From contig JASANG010001213.1 of assembly GCA_030248215.1 (NCBI GenBank), positions 62,001-126,000 on the forward strand: 64,000 bases of DNA, read 5' to 3'. The position numbers and the translations under genes were made by a program. Below are positions 24,002 to 35,970 of this stretch, piece after piece (within the stretch, counting starts at the first letter, position 1; the number at the start of each line of letters is the position of its first letter). The notes below the pieces were generated by a model, which worked only from the letters and a program-made list of their open reading frames with translations, did not search any database and had not been told where the DNA came from. This DNA comes from Enoplolaimus lenunculus (taxonomy: Eukaryota > Nematoda > Enoplea > Enoplida > Thoracostomopsidae).

Positions 24002-24836
24002 GCTAGCTATTGTTGTTGCTGTTGCTATTGTTGTTGCTGTTGCTATTGTTGTTGCTGTTGCTATTGTTGTTGCTGTTGCTATTGTTGTTGCTGTTGCTAT
24101 TGTTGTTGCTGTTGCTATTGTTGTTGCTGTTGCTATTGTTGTTGCTGTTGCTATTGTTGTTGCTGTAGCTATTGTTGTTGCTGTTGCTATTGTTGTTGCT
24201 GTTGCTATTGTTGTTGCTGTTGCTATTGTTGTTGCTGTTGCTATTGTTGTTGCTGTTGCTATTGTTGTTGCTGTTGCTATTGTTGTTGCTGTTGCTATTG
24301 TTGTTGCTGTTGCTATTGTTGTTGCTGTTGCTATTGTTGTTGCTGTTGCTATTGTTGTTGCTGATTGTGTTGTTTCAACGTCAGGCATAACCCTGTTGCC
24401 GGCAATCCTCGATGGCCGTGCTTCGTAGTACATATTGCAGTGCGTTGTACCTGAGTTCACGCAACACCAAATATACGGCTCAAGATCCTGTTCGCGATGA
24501 AACTGAAAATTGACCATCGTTTCTGGTGATTCATTGAAAGGATGTAAATCTGCAGAGCCTCCCCCGGGCGGCCCGGAAACAAAATTACCAATCGTATCGT
24601 AGCAACATTGGTGTCCAATAAACAACCCGGCAGGTGCGTAGTATTCTACTCTTGATTGCTTAACGCAAAAGCTAGCATCTCTATTGTATTGACAATATCC
24701 ATCACTGCAAGTATCGTCAATTTCCCAGAAAGCTATGTCGGCCTTTGCGTCATCTGCTGTCAGTGGGCAAACAGGTAAGATATCAACAGGAATCAGCGTT
24801 GTAGATCCGAACCAATCCAGGCATTTTTCATAGTCG
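23942..24836 (-). CDS. AMOP domain plus TTIATA stalk (5' part of AMOP-mucin gene)
   Basis: The exon starts after a TTTTGCAG acceptor at 24837 in the same phase as the first exons of both triple-AMOP copies. It encodes a complete AMOP domain: YEKCLDWFGSTTLIP, LPVCPLTADD, GHQCCYDTIGNF, SGPPGGGSADLHPF, then PYIWCC, HCNMYYEARPS. After RVMPDVETTQS it enters the TTIATA repeat stalk (24364 down to 24005). It then runs into the LINE and stops at 23942, after about 20 foreign residues. The upstream signal-peptide exon was not found. This is the single-AMOP, mucin-stalk member of the local family; a secreted or surface role is inferred from the domain and the stalk. Disrupted in this assembly by the LINE. 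Confidence 0.75.
24005..24364. repeat. 18-bp minisatellite, 20 units (right array)
   Basis: Same unit as the array at 19181-19540 and also 20 units long. Units 1 and 10 start with A in place of T (24005 and 24167), and the last base of unit 20 differs. The frame is TTIATA on the minus strand. Confidence 0.9.
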
Positions 24837-25222
24837 CTGCAAAATAGACAATAACATGTATTGCAGCCGGTTTAGCGTTCAACCTGTAAATTTGGGATGA
24901 CTTCGAATACATTTCCAAGCATTTCCCGAACTCCAACACATTGGACTTCCGTGTTTCGTATATTATGCATTAGCAACTTCCGTATTCCTACACAGTTCAT
25001 AGACTAAAAGCTGTTCTTATTGATGTGTAAATTTTAATGAATGTTAGAAATGAACGATTGTGACATGAACAGAGATGCTTATTTTATTTCAGATCCAACA
25101 AACAATAACTAAACGTCAAAAAACAGAAAACGTGGAATTATAAAAATGTAACGTAAAATCGACCAGAATAGTAAATAGAAAAAACAGTATTTTTATTCTT
25201 TTAATTTGATACGTTTGAAATA
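24837..25222. other. non-coding upstream of the AMOP-mucin exon
   Basis: Should be an intron leading to a signal-peptide exon further right. Nothing recognisable was found. Confidence 0.4.
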
Positions 25223-25657
25223 CACTGTATTGACCCGAATAAGAGTGGGGGTAATAAGAGGGGGTCCCATTTTGAGTCCGAATTAATAGGAGTCCGTATT
25301 CCTAATAAGAGTCCACAAGCGGATAGAGCCCCTAAACCCTGATTAGAGTCCATAAATGTCAATTATCTCTAATTATAGAGCATAAATGACTCCGGACCAA
25401 ATAAAAGTTGAGCCGAAAAAGTTTTGAAAGTAGTACATTCCTAAGTATAACCTTGCATGATCGCTCAAGCTATTGACACAAGACAAATAAACGTTAAATT
25501 CAACGGATAATTGCAGTACCGGATATATATCAGTAACGAAGGGCGGCGGAGGGCTGGTTGAAAATAAATAACAGTCCGTAACCGAATAACAAGGGGGGTA
25601 CCCTCTGGAGAGGCCAAATAAATATCAGTCCCCCCTCTTATTCGGGTCACTACAGTA
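25223..25657. mobile_element. MITE with 23-bp terminal inverted repeats
   Basis: The left end CACTGTATTGACCCGAATAA is mirrored at the right by TTATTCGGGTCACTACAGTA. The interior has repeated AATAAGAGT.CC motifs on both strands and no coding frame. Target duplication is unclear. The CACTGTA-type end resembles pogo/Tigger-like elements, but that is only a guess. Confidence 0.65.
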
Positions 25658-26390
25658 TGTTTTTAAAAATATATTGGAATTTAAGCAGAGCTTGTTTCAT
25701 AACAACCATCTGCATAATATAACCACGCAGTGGATCTTCTTCTCTTTAATACTTTACATGAAAATGACTTACGCTTTGAATAGATCAATGATAGGAATTA
25801 TCACTAAGCCTTTCCTGAAATTGAAATTGGTAAACTTTTCATTTCATGTATTAGTTGTAGCACGGCTTTGCGTTCTTCCCAGATATGAACGCATGCTGCT
25901 GCGATGCTTCAAGTGTGTGTGCACGAGCAGAACGAAGTTAGACGAGTGCGTGCACGAGAGCATCGCTATTTGTGCTGTGCGAGTGAATAAAGAACGAGCG
26001 CACGCACAAGTGTGGAACCAGCAGAAAGGACAAGGGGTTGCTCAGACCTTCTAGAAAATTTTCGGCACCCCCACCAAAATTTTAGACCCACTTGCAAGAC
26101 CTGAGCACTCCCTACACGTCAATTCTGAAATACTTTTATAAGCATCACTCTCTTGCATACCTAGCCTGCGGATCAAGTCATGTTTTCCGTCCTTCAAATA
26201 AGGGGAAGCTTTACTTGTTACGTTACAGAGGAAGATCGCTTGATACTACTCGCGAAAATATAGTAATTTTTTTGGAGATTTTCCATACCGATCAGTTCCA
26301 GCATATGTACTCATACCATTCCATTTTGGCATAGAAATTCAAATTTCAGCTTGGCCCCATTGCACAACATTACCCTTTAAGTACTAGAAA
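25658..26390. other. no gene recognised
   Basis: Contains a 126-codon frame from 25674 with no recognisable domain and no splice context; treated as chance. Confidence 0.4.
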
Positions 26391-26806
26391 GGACAGTTGG
26401 GACAGATGGGACCGTTTGGACAGATTGGACAGATAAGACAGTTGGGACAGTTGGTACAGATGGGACAGTTGGGACAGATGGACAGTTTTGACAGATGGGA
26501 CGGATGGGACAGTTGGGACAGATGGACAGTTTGGACAGTTGGGACAGATGGGACAGTTGGGACACTTGGGACAGATGGGACAGTTGGGACAGATGGACAG
26601 TTAGGACAGATGGGACACTTGGGACAGATGGGACAGTTGGGACAGATGGACAGTTAGGACAGATGGGACAGATGGGACAGTTGGGACAGATGGGACCGTT
26701 GGGACAGTTGGGACAGATGGGACAGTTGGGACCGTTGGGACAGATGGGACATTTGGGACAGATGGGACAGATTGGACAGTTGGGACAGATGGACAGTTGG
26801 GACAAA
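26391..26806. repeat. GGGACAG minisatellite
   Basis: About 415 bp of alternating GGGACAGTT and GGGACAGAT units, with a shorter GGACAG variant and rare ACCGTT units. Open frames on both strands (GQMGQLGQM; CPICPNCPIC) are by-products of the repeat. Confidence 0.9.
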
Positions 26807-26885
26807 TGATATATATAATATATATAATATATATAATATATAATACATATATTATATATAAAATATATAATATATATAATATATC
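26807..26885. repeat. AT-rich simple repeat
   Basis: Tracts of TATATAATA directly after the GGGACAG array. Confidence 0.85.
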
Positions 26886-28380
26886 CTACGTAAATATATC
26901 TGTCTGTGCATATGTAAACAGGAGCGCATAAGTGTGCACTCCGGGTATATTTCTGTCCCGGAACATTTGGACCGCCTTTATAGTAACATGGGCCCTACGT
27001 TCCGTACCTAACAGGAACACGACACACGAAAAAGTATTATATTGCTCACTCAGCAGCGTCATCATGTTCACTGAAAACTGTAAAAATCACGAACAATACT
27101 ACGGTGTAGCTTTTCATTATTCTTATATTAATTATGTGATTTTTAGTAAAATAACGAAATTTTGATACAAGCTCAAGTAACACAAAACTGCCTTGCATTT
27201 TCGATTTGTACAACTAAAGCGTGGATGATAAACATTAACACGAACACGCAGTTTGGTCCATTTTGCGAAGAAAAGAATGCAGCTTGCGCAACTTGTATTT
27301 TTGCCCAATCCACAGATTTGTAGGGTCTTTTCGGTTATCATCCCGCCAGCCGGTGTTTTTATGGTAAATGGTTGAATGTCGGAAATTTTTACGTATTTCA
27401 GCTTCTCATATAACCTCTCTGGACCATTTAGTACACCCAAATTTCAATTTTTGTAAAGTTCGAGTTTTAAGGTCCCAAGGCCCCTCAGGACCAAAAAAAT
27501 ACTCAAAAAGATAAACAAATTATATAACTTTCGAAGCAATAGAAAGACCTGGGTTGAATGGTATTAAATTTTCTGCCATTAGACCATTAGATGGCTGGCT
27601 AACAAGTACTGGTCAAATAACTAATTTGACGCGCTGCGAACGATTTCGGACTTCGCCAAATCAGTTTTATTTGACCATAACTCGTTAGCCAGACGTCTGA
27701 TTGCGAAAAATTTAACGCCATTCAACTCTGCTCTGCAAGCGGTGTCGAGTGGTTAACTTGTTTATTTTTTTGACAAAATTTTTTTTGGATCTCGGGACGG
27801 GACCTTAATATAAAATTTAATGTTTCAAAAATTCAAATTTGGATGTAGATAGAATACTCAGGGGATGTCATGAGAAGGCAAAATAAGTAAAAATTTTCAA
27901 AATCAAACCATTATTTGGTAAACGCCGGATGGGGGCATAACCGAAATGACCCATTTTAAGACAATACATTGTACCAATATATCGAATTCGATCTAAGTCG
28001 CTCCGATTACATTCTTGAAGGATGTAATTTGCTGTATGTATCAAGGGTCGACTTTCGCCAAAAAGAAGGGATGAGGTTGGACAAAAACACAACGCGCGCT
28101 GGTATATTTTGCGTATTATATTGCTCTATTTCGATATTGGAAGTCACACAATTTACTTTAGTTCAAAATACGAACGTTTGTTGTACAACGTGTTTGCTGT
28201 TGTTTGCCCAAAGTTTCTGAAATCCAAACTAAAATTTGAAAAGCCATTTAGGACACCAGATTGTTGTTGCACTTTCATCGCTTACGTTTTAAATATATGA
28301 ACCGTAGATTTGCCTTCGTAAAAAGGTTGTTTTTGTCATTAACAAATTCTTAGAAATAATCACGTTTTACCTTATGCATA
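26886..28380. other. no gene; transposon debris
   Basis: Positions 27540-27720 contain an imperfect inverted repeat (GCCATTAGACCATTAGATGGC against CCAGACGTCTGATTGCG). Positions 27960-28140 carry blocks (GGACAAAAACACAACGCGCG, CTGGTA) like the inner arm of the CCAAGAGTGG MITE family. Confidence 0.4.
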
Positions 28381-28762
28381 ACAAAATTTTTAGCTTGATT
28401 TTGCGAACAACGCGTTTTACACTTAGACAATTTGTTTTCGGAGACTTGTATCGACGAAAACAAATGTTCATATCAACGACGTTGCAAAAACTGGTATGTT
28501 TTAGCTATTTTACGAACCAAATTTAAAAGTTTTAAGCATTTTTAGTGTTTTAAACAAACTCTGGCAAAATTTAACAAAATTTTAGCTCGATTTTGCGAAC
28601 AACGCATTTTACGCTTTGACAATTTGTTTTCGGAGACTTGTATCGATGAAAACAAATGTTGATGTCGACGAAGTTGCAAAAACTTGCATGTTTTAGCTAT
28701 TTTACGAACCAAATCTAAAAGTTTTAAGCATTTTTAGTGTTGAACAAACTCTGGCAAATTTT
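28381..28762. repeat. 193-bp tandem repeat, two copies
   Basis: Copies at 28381-28573 and 28574-28762 share GATTTTGCGAACAACGC, GACAATTTGTTTTCGGAGAC, GCTATTTTACGAACCAAAT and TTTTAAGCATTTTTAGTGTT, with scattered differences. Confidence 0.8.
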
Positions 28763-31429
28763 AAACTCCAAAATGCATTTTGACAAAAAAGTATAATTTA
28801 AACACGTCTGCACAACATATGCTTTTAAATTGACAGAAGCACGGTCGACGTAAAACCATGAATAAATAGTGCACAATGTGTTTTGCAATGGTTTAAACAA
28901 CATAAATTTAATTTTATTTTTCATAGACTGGTGAAACAAAACACTGCTACATCTGAGTGTTATTCCATCTAAATTTGGTTTTTAGACATTGCCCAATTTA
29001 ATCTTTCTATTAGTCAGTGCTACGCCTATAGATGATTAAGTCTCGTATGATTGTTAAAATCTATATATTAAAGCTGGCCGTAATACGTATTTTGAGCAGC
29101 GTTCCAACAGATTATTGTTTAGGTTTACGTATTCAGATTAAGACTGTATTGCACTGAGAATACCTATTGTTTCTGACGTGTTTAAATTGCGGTCAATGCA
29201 TAGAACAGGGGCTTCCAGTTTTCCACGGTGGAAAGCTTATGACCAGGAGTGCACCGCATAGCCACTCCTGTGTGATGGCCAGATTTTCCGCTGTTTTGGT
29301 ACGAAAATTAACAAGCATAACTGTGGCTGGGAAAACTGGAAAATTCAAACGCTTAGATATTCCCATGTTTGGTAGCATAAGTTAGAGGTGCAGGCGAGGT
29401 TCGAAAAACTGGAAAAGTTAAACGTATAGGGTTTCTCTAGGTCTGATTGGAAAGGAACACTTTGGTTGCTTCGGCTGGAAGATTGGGATGTGTGGTTCGG
29501 TTCGGAATCATGGATAAACCAATTTTAATAAGTTCTGTTGGTTTCATCTTCATCGCACTCCCAAAATGTTACTTTAAAATATTGTTCTGAAATAGACTCG
29601 AACTTACGATTGCAGCCAGCATAATTTTTGAGGCAGAAACGAGCTGGTGATTGTGATACAGTAAATGTGCTGAACGAGTGCACTTAAGTTCAACTCTATC
29701 AGTGTGGTTAAGTATCATCGCTTAACACTGTTCGCTTCGAACTTGTTCATATAACTGATATTTCACTAGCAGAGAACAGTTGTGCAGAACTTAAGCTTCG
29801 CACTCAAAAAGAGAGCAAAACCGTGCTACAACTGATACTTTTCGGAAGGCTTATTGATGTTATTTGCGCATATTCAAGACACGCGAATGAACATCGGTCC
29901 AAACACGATATTTCCGCGATATCCAGACACAAATTACCGGATGCGTGAATAAGGGAACTATGCAACCCACGCTTATCACTTAGAACAAGAGGTCACATTT
30001 TCTAAATGCGTTAGTTTAAGGAATAACCACCTTTTAGGAAGATAGTGTTTTTCATGAACAAGTGACCACATTAATTCCTGAGAAACGTGTCCAGGGTGCC
30101 TAATTGTATATAATACAATGGTCTTGTCCAGTAAACAACTGTTTTAATTAACCAACTGTATTTTACTGTAGTTGTAATTAAAAGGGTTCAAGCAGAACCT
30201 GCAAGTAACTTTGTAAAATCGCAGTCCCAACTTTTCAGTGAAAACCACTCAAACTGCTTTTTTACCTTTGCTTTTTATTAACGTGAATGCGTGAAATGTA
30301 ATAAAACAACGAAACGCATCCAAAATCGTAAAAATTTCGGTGTATCCGCCATTTTTTGTTTAAAATTTTAGAAAACCTCTAGTTATTTGCACGCCTCAAT
30401 TGGCAGAAGGGTGACCAAATCCTTATGCGGAAAATTAAACTAGCACAACTAGTAAAATTCTTCCATGGAAAAATGCCAAGCTAGTAATTAGAGGCGAAAT
30501 GTTAATTCGGGAAAAATTAAACTAGGTATAACACCGAAACCGAAAAGTTAAAAATACGTGTATATAACCGAAAAATTCATTTTAATTTTCTTTTTGCTAT
30601 ATTATTGGTGATATAACCTTAGTTGAATATAGGTATATGCATAATCTGCTCTGCTTTATTTCCGATTTTTATTATGCACGGAAGCGAAATCTACCTCTGA
30701 TGATTCATTTTCAATGATCGTCAAGGTTTATATGCTAAACTACTATACTAATAAAACTAATTTAATTTTTATCGTCTTTTTTAGTAATATGCTTAATTTT
30801 CAATGCCAAAAAATAATTACCGCAATTTTTAATTTGGTATAAAGTTACCGGAAGCGGAAGGTGTAAAATACCAGAACTATGTAAAACTACGGTTGCACCC
30901 TGATTAAATTTATACAAAGTTTAATATTACACGAACTATAGACACTGCTGCTATATAAAACATAATATTCTGTTTGATACAATAACCACACTCTAGGCAC
31001 ACAAGTTTCTGTACAACGCTTTTAAACTAATACAAGAGGATATTAAAACAAAGTATTTCAAGGATTTAGTAGAGATCACAATGTTTGCTTAGCCCAGTTT
31101 TTCTCATTTTTAATGCAAAGCAACGGAGTTTTTAAGTCAGTTTCGATGTTTTAAATGCAGTGATGTTTCATTACTTAAAGTTTCTGGAGCGATTCTTCAC
31201 GTTGGCGTCACAGAGTACAACGTAACAATATCAAACTTATTCCATGATTACGTATAAAACCATACTATTTAAGCTTAAGGTCCGCAAACGCAAAAGATAA
31301 TTATGCACCCTTGGTTCCAGTCCCACTTTTAGACCTCCAACAAATACCTAGCTACTTTATACATAAAAACCCATATTCAACATCTGAAAATTCATTTTCA
31401 CTTCGAGAAATGTAAAAAATATAGTTTTA
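28763..31429. other. no gene recognised
   Basis: Downstream of MMADHC. Holds a degraded element near 29210-29420 with mirrored CAGTTTTCC/GGAAAACTG blocks, and a hAT-type MITE copy at 30404-30902. Confidence 0.4.
30404..30902. mobile_element. diverged copy of the CCGGAA hAT MITE
   Basis: It ends CGGTTGCACCCTG like the element at 33039-33435 and shares interior blocks with it (TTTTTGCTATATTATT, GATATAACCTTAGT, GAATATAGGTAT). The left end is degraded (CAGAAGGGTGACC). No target duplication remains. Confidence 0.55.
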
Positions 31430-34400
31430 CTATTTTTTCGGCAAAATATCACCAAAGATTGCGTGAGAACTTGGTGCAGACGTAAATATGACACCAGCGA
31501 ATGTGTGTTTGGCCCACAAACGATGCCAAATCACTTTGCAACAGCCCAAATCTTCGATTCGGAACCCAAAATGTCGAAACCGGTCGTCAGTTTCAAACAG
31601 CGTCGCGTTTGTGAATGGACCAAGATACTGCAACAAAATTCTATCGTTCAACATTTTTCGCTGACTGTTTCAGAGCTTAGACCGACATATAAACTTACTC
31701 CATGGAGGTAAACAAACTGTGTTTTATCGCGGATTAAATTTCACTCTTTTAAGCAATTTTCAATAAATATACAAAAAATTATTAATCATGTTAAAATCTT
31801 ACGCGTGTGAAAACGCTTATCTGATATCGCACAAGACAAAGACGGAACTTCAAAACTTTCTAATAAATTACCGTACTATGCTACTCTTCAAATGATAAAC
31901 CCTGATTTCGATTCGATATCAAAACCTGGGCACATATTTTCAAATGTGTGTGATACGTTAGTAACTTTCGAACCAGTGAATGATAACTGATAAGTTTCGA
32001 AATTTAACACATTTTTCGTATTTGATTTGTCCTGCTTCTGAGTGCCAATTTTGAGATCCTCAATCATTGCAGGATTCCATCAGTATGGCAACCGAACGCT
32101 ATCTTGTGATAAATTGAATACACAATTGAGAATATATACCCTTGATCTCTGTGATAAGCAAAAAGATGCAACGTTACCGGCCGTCCAGACGCCGGGTCAA
32201 TAAAATCAGCCCAGTATCCGGCCTGTTTAATAGCGGTGCAAATCGCATCAGCAGACGAAACAAAATTGGTCATCAGCTCTTCACGTTCACATTCCATCGC
32301 ATCCGACCATGCGCTCATATCGTTTGAAGTTCGTTGTGTGAGTACAATTGCTGTCAACGAACGATGTTCGAGATCCATTGTTGGAAACAGATCGTAGAAA
32401 TCTGAAAATTAACAAGTTTTCTCGAAGGCGTAGGCATAGAAGTGTTTCTGAGGTCGACTCCCTTTGGAATTTTATTCAGAAGATTTAGACACGAGTTCAG
32501 TTTTCAACACAACAAACCCCTTCGAAACTTTCAGAACTTAACCCAGTGTTTCCAACTTAACCGCGTCCATGTAATTTTCAACAGCCAGTAGCTGATTTTA
32601 GAGCCCTACACTTCAGAGTGAGTTCCAGAGGAATTTCTATTTCGGCCAAAATTCGCGTACAAGTTTGATTCCTGTTCAGGCATTCAAAGATGCAGGAACC
32701 GGAATTTTTTACGAAACACTGAAAATTTTATGTCTGAAAAGTGGTTCTCATTCTATAGCGAATCTGACCGTTTACCAGAAATTTGTGGCTCGTTAAATGC
32801 TATCTAGTTTGCGCACTGCATCTTACATGGTTCAAATAAACGTAAAGTGGTATACATATTTCCATTTTTCGAATGATGTAAACAACTCTAAGTTTGATTA
32901 CATACGGCATATTTGGGGCTACTCAAATACCAAACCAAAACAATCAAAATGTACTGATGCGACGGTGTATGGGTTTGACATAACGTGTGCTATAGATGAC
33001 GGCAATACAAGTCCCTGTAGGTGCACAACAATTGTGCCCAGGGTGCAACCGGAATTACAATTTACCGGAACCGGAACCGGAATTTGAAAATTTTACCGGA
33101 ACCGGAACCGGAAAATGAAAAATGCATTTCACCAAAAATTTCCTTTTAATCTTATTTTTTGCTCTATTATTTGTGAAATAACCTTAGTCGAACATAGGTA
33201 TTTATTTTATTTGTTGTATTTTAGATTTTCATCATCGACTGAAGTGAAATCCACCATCAATGGCTTATATTCGGAGTACAAGTGGCTTTCAAAAGAGATT
33301 CTTCAAAATTAGCAAAGTTAAGAAAACGGCCAAATTATAATACCGGAATTTTTAAATCCGGTAAAAATTTACCGGAACCGGAACCGGAAGGTGAAAAAAT
33401 GCCGGAACCGGAACCGGAATTCCGGTTGCACCCTGATTGTGCCATTACAAAACATAAGTGCAAATCTGCGATGTTTTGCTCGTTTTAAATACAAAAATAT
33501 TACCTTTCTTTACCAAGTCGGGACAATTAAACATTGCAACTTCAACACGGTCGCTCTGTTGCTGTAAAGGATACGACAGAGGTTCGTTCTGTAAATCTTG
33601 TACAGTTGCACAATCGCCTTCCATCTGTTAAAGACAAATTTACCATATATCAGACTTCCAACACAAGCTAAATTTTGGCGGAACAGAAATAGGAACAGGA
33701 ACTCAATATCTTTGCAGGAACCGGAATTAGAAATAATTTTCTACACCGAATTACTGTTGGACATTTTAGAAAACTTGCGAAAAAATAAAAAATTACATAC
33801 GTGAATTTTCAGCTATTTCATGATCAAACTTTGCGAAAACACGTAAGATATATATAGTTCGGAACACGACATACTATATAAGTAAATCCCTAGCTAAGGT
33901 CGTCAATTCATCGTAAATGCCCAGTTTAAAAAAAGTAATACAATATGAGCTATGCAACATTATAAAACAAGACAACTGTATAATCCATTAGTCAGCGTAC
34001 TGCACCAACCAATACTAGATATTAAGTTTGTACCGTTACCGCCCAAGATTGAATACGTATACACTATATACGTAACAAAAATAACCTACTAATTTCTTTG
34101 AACCAGCATAATTCGCCAGTACTTCCAGCTGCCGTTGTTGATTTAACGTCGCCGTAAACAAATCACTACGCGGTTTCTTTGTCTGACCCTTAAAAATATA
34201 AATAAAATAAAAAGAAACATAGCAATGCGCACCCGGAATTCTGATCCCTTCTTTGTTGTTATATACTGTAAAGAATTTTTTTCTCGATCTCAACATCTAA
34301 AAACACAAAACTACCGTTTTATATTAAAATAAAAATAATTAAACCATTTTCTTCATGCGACGTTTTTGAAAATTTTTACCGCATAGGCACTGTGACATGC

Positions 34401-35253
34401 CGATGCATGGAGGCAAAAATGAAACCTTATGCTAATGATGCACATCGGTAAAACGTTGATGCATATGTAGTGCCTTTATATGCAAAAGCGGTAAAAACAT
34501 GGAAGAACCTAGATACATGTGTATGTTGAGGTTCTTGTAAGGCATAAAAACAGAAAAACTCAGCAGTTGACTGTGTCGAGGCGTAGCTCAGTGGCTGGCA
34601 CGCTGGACTGATAATCTGTCGACCGATTTCGAAACCTCCTGGGAACATCCCTCATTTTCAGCTGCTGAGAACTCAGAACTAAAAACCGTAGTACTCTAGC
34701 CTACCCAACTTAAAATTTGTAGTCCCGATTTCGATGTAAAATTTGCTCTCTGATTTATACAACCCACAGGTCACCTTAACAGTTGCTTGCTCTTGACCAG
34801 CCTTCAAATAGTGTTCTGTTGGTGTTGACGATCCTGGCAAAGGAAAATTGGCATTTGGCTCATTCAACAACGATTTGTCTCTAAGATTTTCTAGGTCTAA
34901 AAATTAATAAAAATCTTGACAGTGTGTCGCATAACTTAAAAACAACGGCAATAAATACGTGGCAAGAGAGAAAACGCCAAATATTCCAATATCAAGGCTT
35001 TAACTTCAATCTTCTCGGCAACAGCTGGAATATATATAATCCATTTAGTCAACAATTGATGGTACATGCAGAAGTTTTGAATTATAAATCAAACCTCAAC
35101 AGCGATTAACGTCGGCTTACTAGCGTCATAAATAACCTGCCATTGTAACCGCCCGTCCTGTGTTGAAAATATTCGCTGGAATCTTCTAGCAACACACTTA
35201 AATCCTCCAGACTCGTAGAATATGCGATGAGGATGTTGGGTTAATCTCCACAT
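31430..35253 (-). CDS. MMADHC: MMADHC, cobalamin trafficking protein CblD
   Basis: Six exons in transcript order: 35121-35253, 34775-34896, 34090-34188, 33504-33624, 32178-32401 and 31430-31627. All introns are GT-AG and phases agree; the sum is 897 bases, 298 residues plus stop, against 296 in human as I recall it. MMADHC works with MMACHC to route vitamin B12 to cytosolic methionine synthase or mitochondrial methylmalonyl-CoA mutase. The Arg/Phe-rich start ([17 protein letters not shown]) fits a mitochondrial presequence. Family marks follow: [83 protein letters not shown] and [10 protein letters not shown]. In the human protein a cysteine in this last motif ligates cobalt. The gene appears intact and is the best-supported host gene here. 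Confidence 0.94.
32402..33503. other. MMADHC intron 4
   Basis: Donor GTAATA just below 33504, acceptor TTTTCAG at 32402. Contains the hAT MITE at 33039-33435 and, near 32690, a stray AGGAACCGGAA block of the same family. Confidence 0.8.
33039..33435. mobile_element. hAT-type MITE with 8-bp target duplication
   Basis: Terminal repeats CAGGGTGCAACCGGAAT and ATTCCGGTTGCACCCTG are exact mirrors. The flanking ATTGTGCC (33031-33038 and 33436-33443) is an exact 8-bp target duplication, the hallmark of hAT transposition. Subterminal tandem CCGGAACCGGAACCGGAA blocks occur at both ends. No coding frame. It lies inside MMADHC intron 4, away from splice sites. Confidence 0.88.
33625..34089. other. MMADHC intron 3
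   Basis: GTAGGT donor, TTTAACAG acceptor. Contains weak CCGGAA-type debris near 33680-33740; otherwise nothing. Confidence 0.75.
34579..34643 (+). repeat. tRNA-like sequence in MMADHC intron 2
   Basis: Has an A-box-like TAGCTCAGTGGCTGG, a loop CTGATAA that would give anticodon GAT, and a B-box-like GATTTCGAAACC. Stems are poorly paired, so this is a tRNA-derived relic rather than a working tRNA. The intron runs 34189-34774. Confidence 0.45.
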
Positions 35254-35970
35254 TTAATAAATTGTTGCAATTATGTATAAATTTACATGCAATAACTTAA
35301 CTCACTGTATACAAATATGGTTGTAATTATATGGATGCTTGTCCATTATGTGCATGTGACTTCGAAATAACCCCACGTCCGCTTTTTCCGTTCCCACACA
35401 ACCGCCATACAACAATGTCACATTTAATTAAAAATAAAGCTAGCTAAATATTTTAAATAACAATAGTAAGAATAATGGTAACTACAAACCTGTAGTTGCA
35501 CACATGTGCAATAAGGCGTACAAACTAAGAATAATTACGTAGTAATGCTATATGAACTATAACTGCTAATTAAATTTTGGGAAAAGTTAAAAACATTTTG
35601 AAACGTTGTAAAATCAATGGCGCGCGCATTGTGTGAACAGCATGTGGTACAATCGTACGGTATAAAAACTTTTTTAAGAAGCAGTTCGTTTAAAAATAAT
35701 AAAATTACTCTTTAATAAAATTACTCTTATCTTAATCAACATCAGTCACAAAGACGAAACCTTCAATTTTGTTTGTTACTATCCAATATACAACTCCAAA
35801 CCAAATATTAAAGGTCCATACTGTAGAGTTGTTTCTAAAGGTTTGGGTTCACCTTTTTTTTGTTGAAATTTTTGCGGATTTGAACCTCCGCTCACAAGCT
35901 AACATGCGTAATGTAGGTTTGCATACCGTGGATAATTACTTAGCTACTAGGAAAATAAAAATTAACCGCT
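35254..35970. other. upstream region of MMADHC
   Basis: AT-rich, presumed 5' UTR and promoter of MMADHC. No TATA box or other element could be assigned with confidence. Confidence 0.4.

Larger units (their letters stand above)
19541..24004 (-). mobile_element. LINE (non-LTR retrotransposon), 5'-truncated, in a minisatellite
   Basis: A 4.46-kb element lying between two 18-bp repeat arrays, in the same sense as the host gene. It encodes zinc fingers, an APE-type endonuclease, reverse transcriptase, RNase H and a C-terminal zinc knuckle in one frame, as in RNase H-bearing LINE clades (I, Tad1, LOA, R1 groups); I cannot fix the clade. The 5' end lies inside the first zinc finger, with a stop at the junction, so the copy is 5'-truncated as is common after target-primed insertion. 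The 3' end runs into CAA repeats (19541-19552). A 275-bp tandem duplication breaks the frame near the C-terminus. Confidence 0.9.

Noticed and set aside
23732-24428. Plus-strand CCCCCY and IVVAVA frames over the right array
   Set aside because: Same reason: by-products of an 18-bp unit opposite the true TTIATA frame.
25674-26054. 126-codon plus-strand frame
   Set aside because: Low-complexity start, no domain, no splice context; expected by chance.
26377-26848. CPICPNCP and GQMGQLGQM proteins over the GGGACAG array
   Set aside because: Pure repeat translations with no flanking coding sequence.
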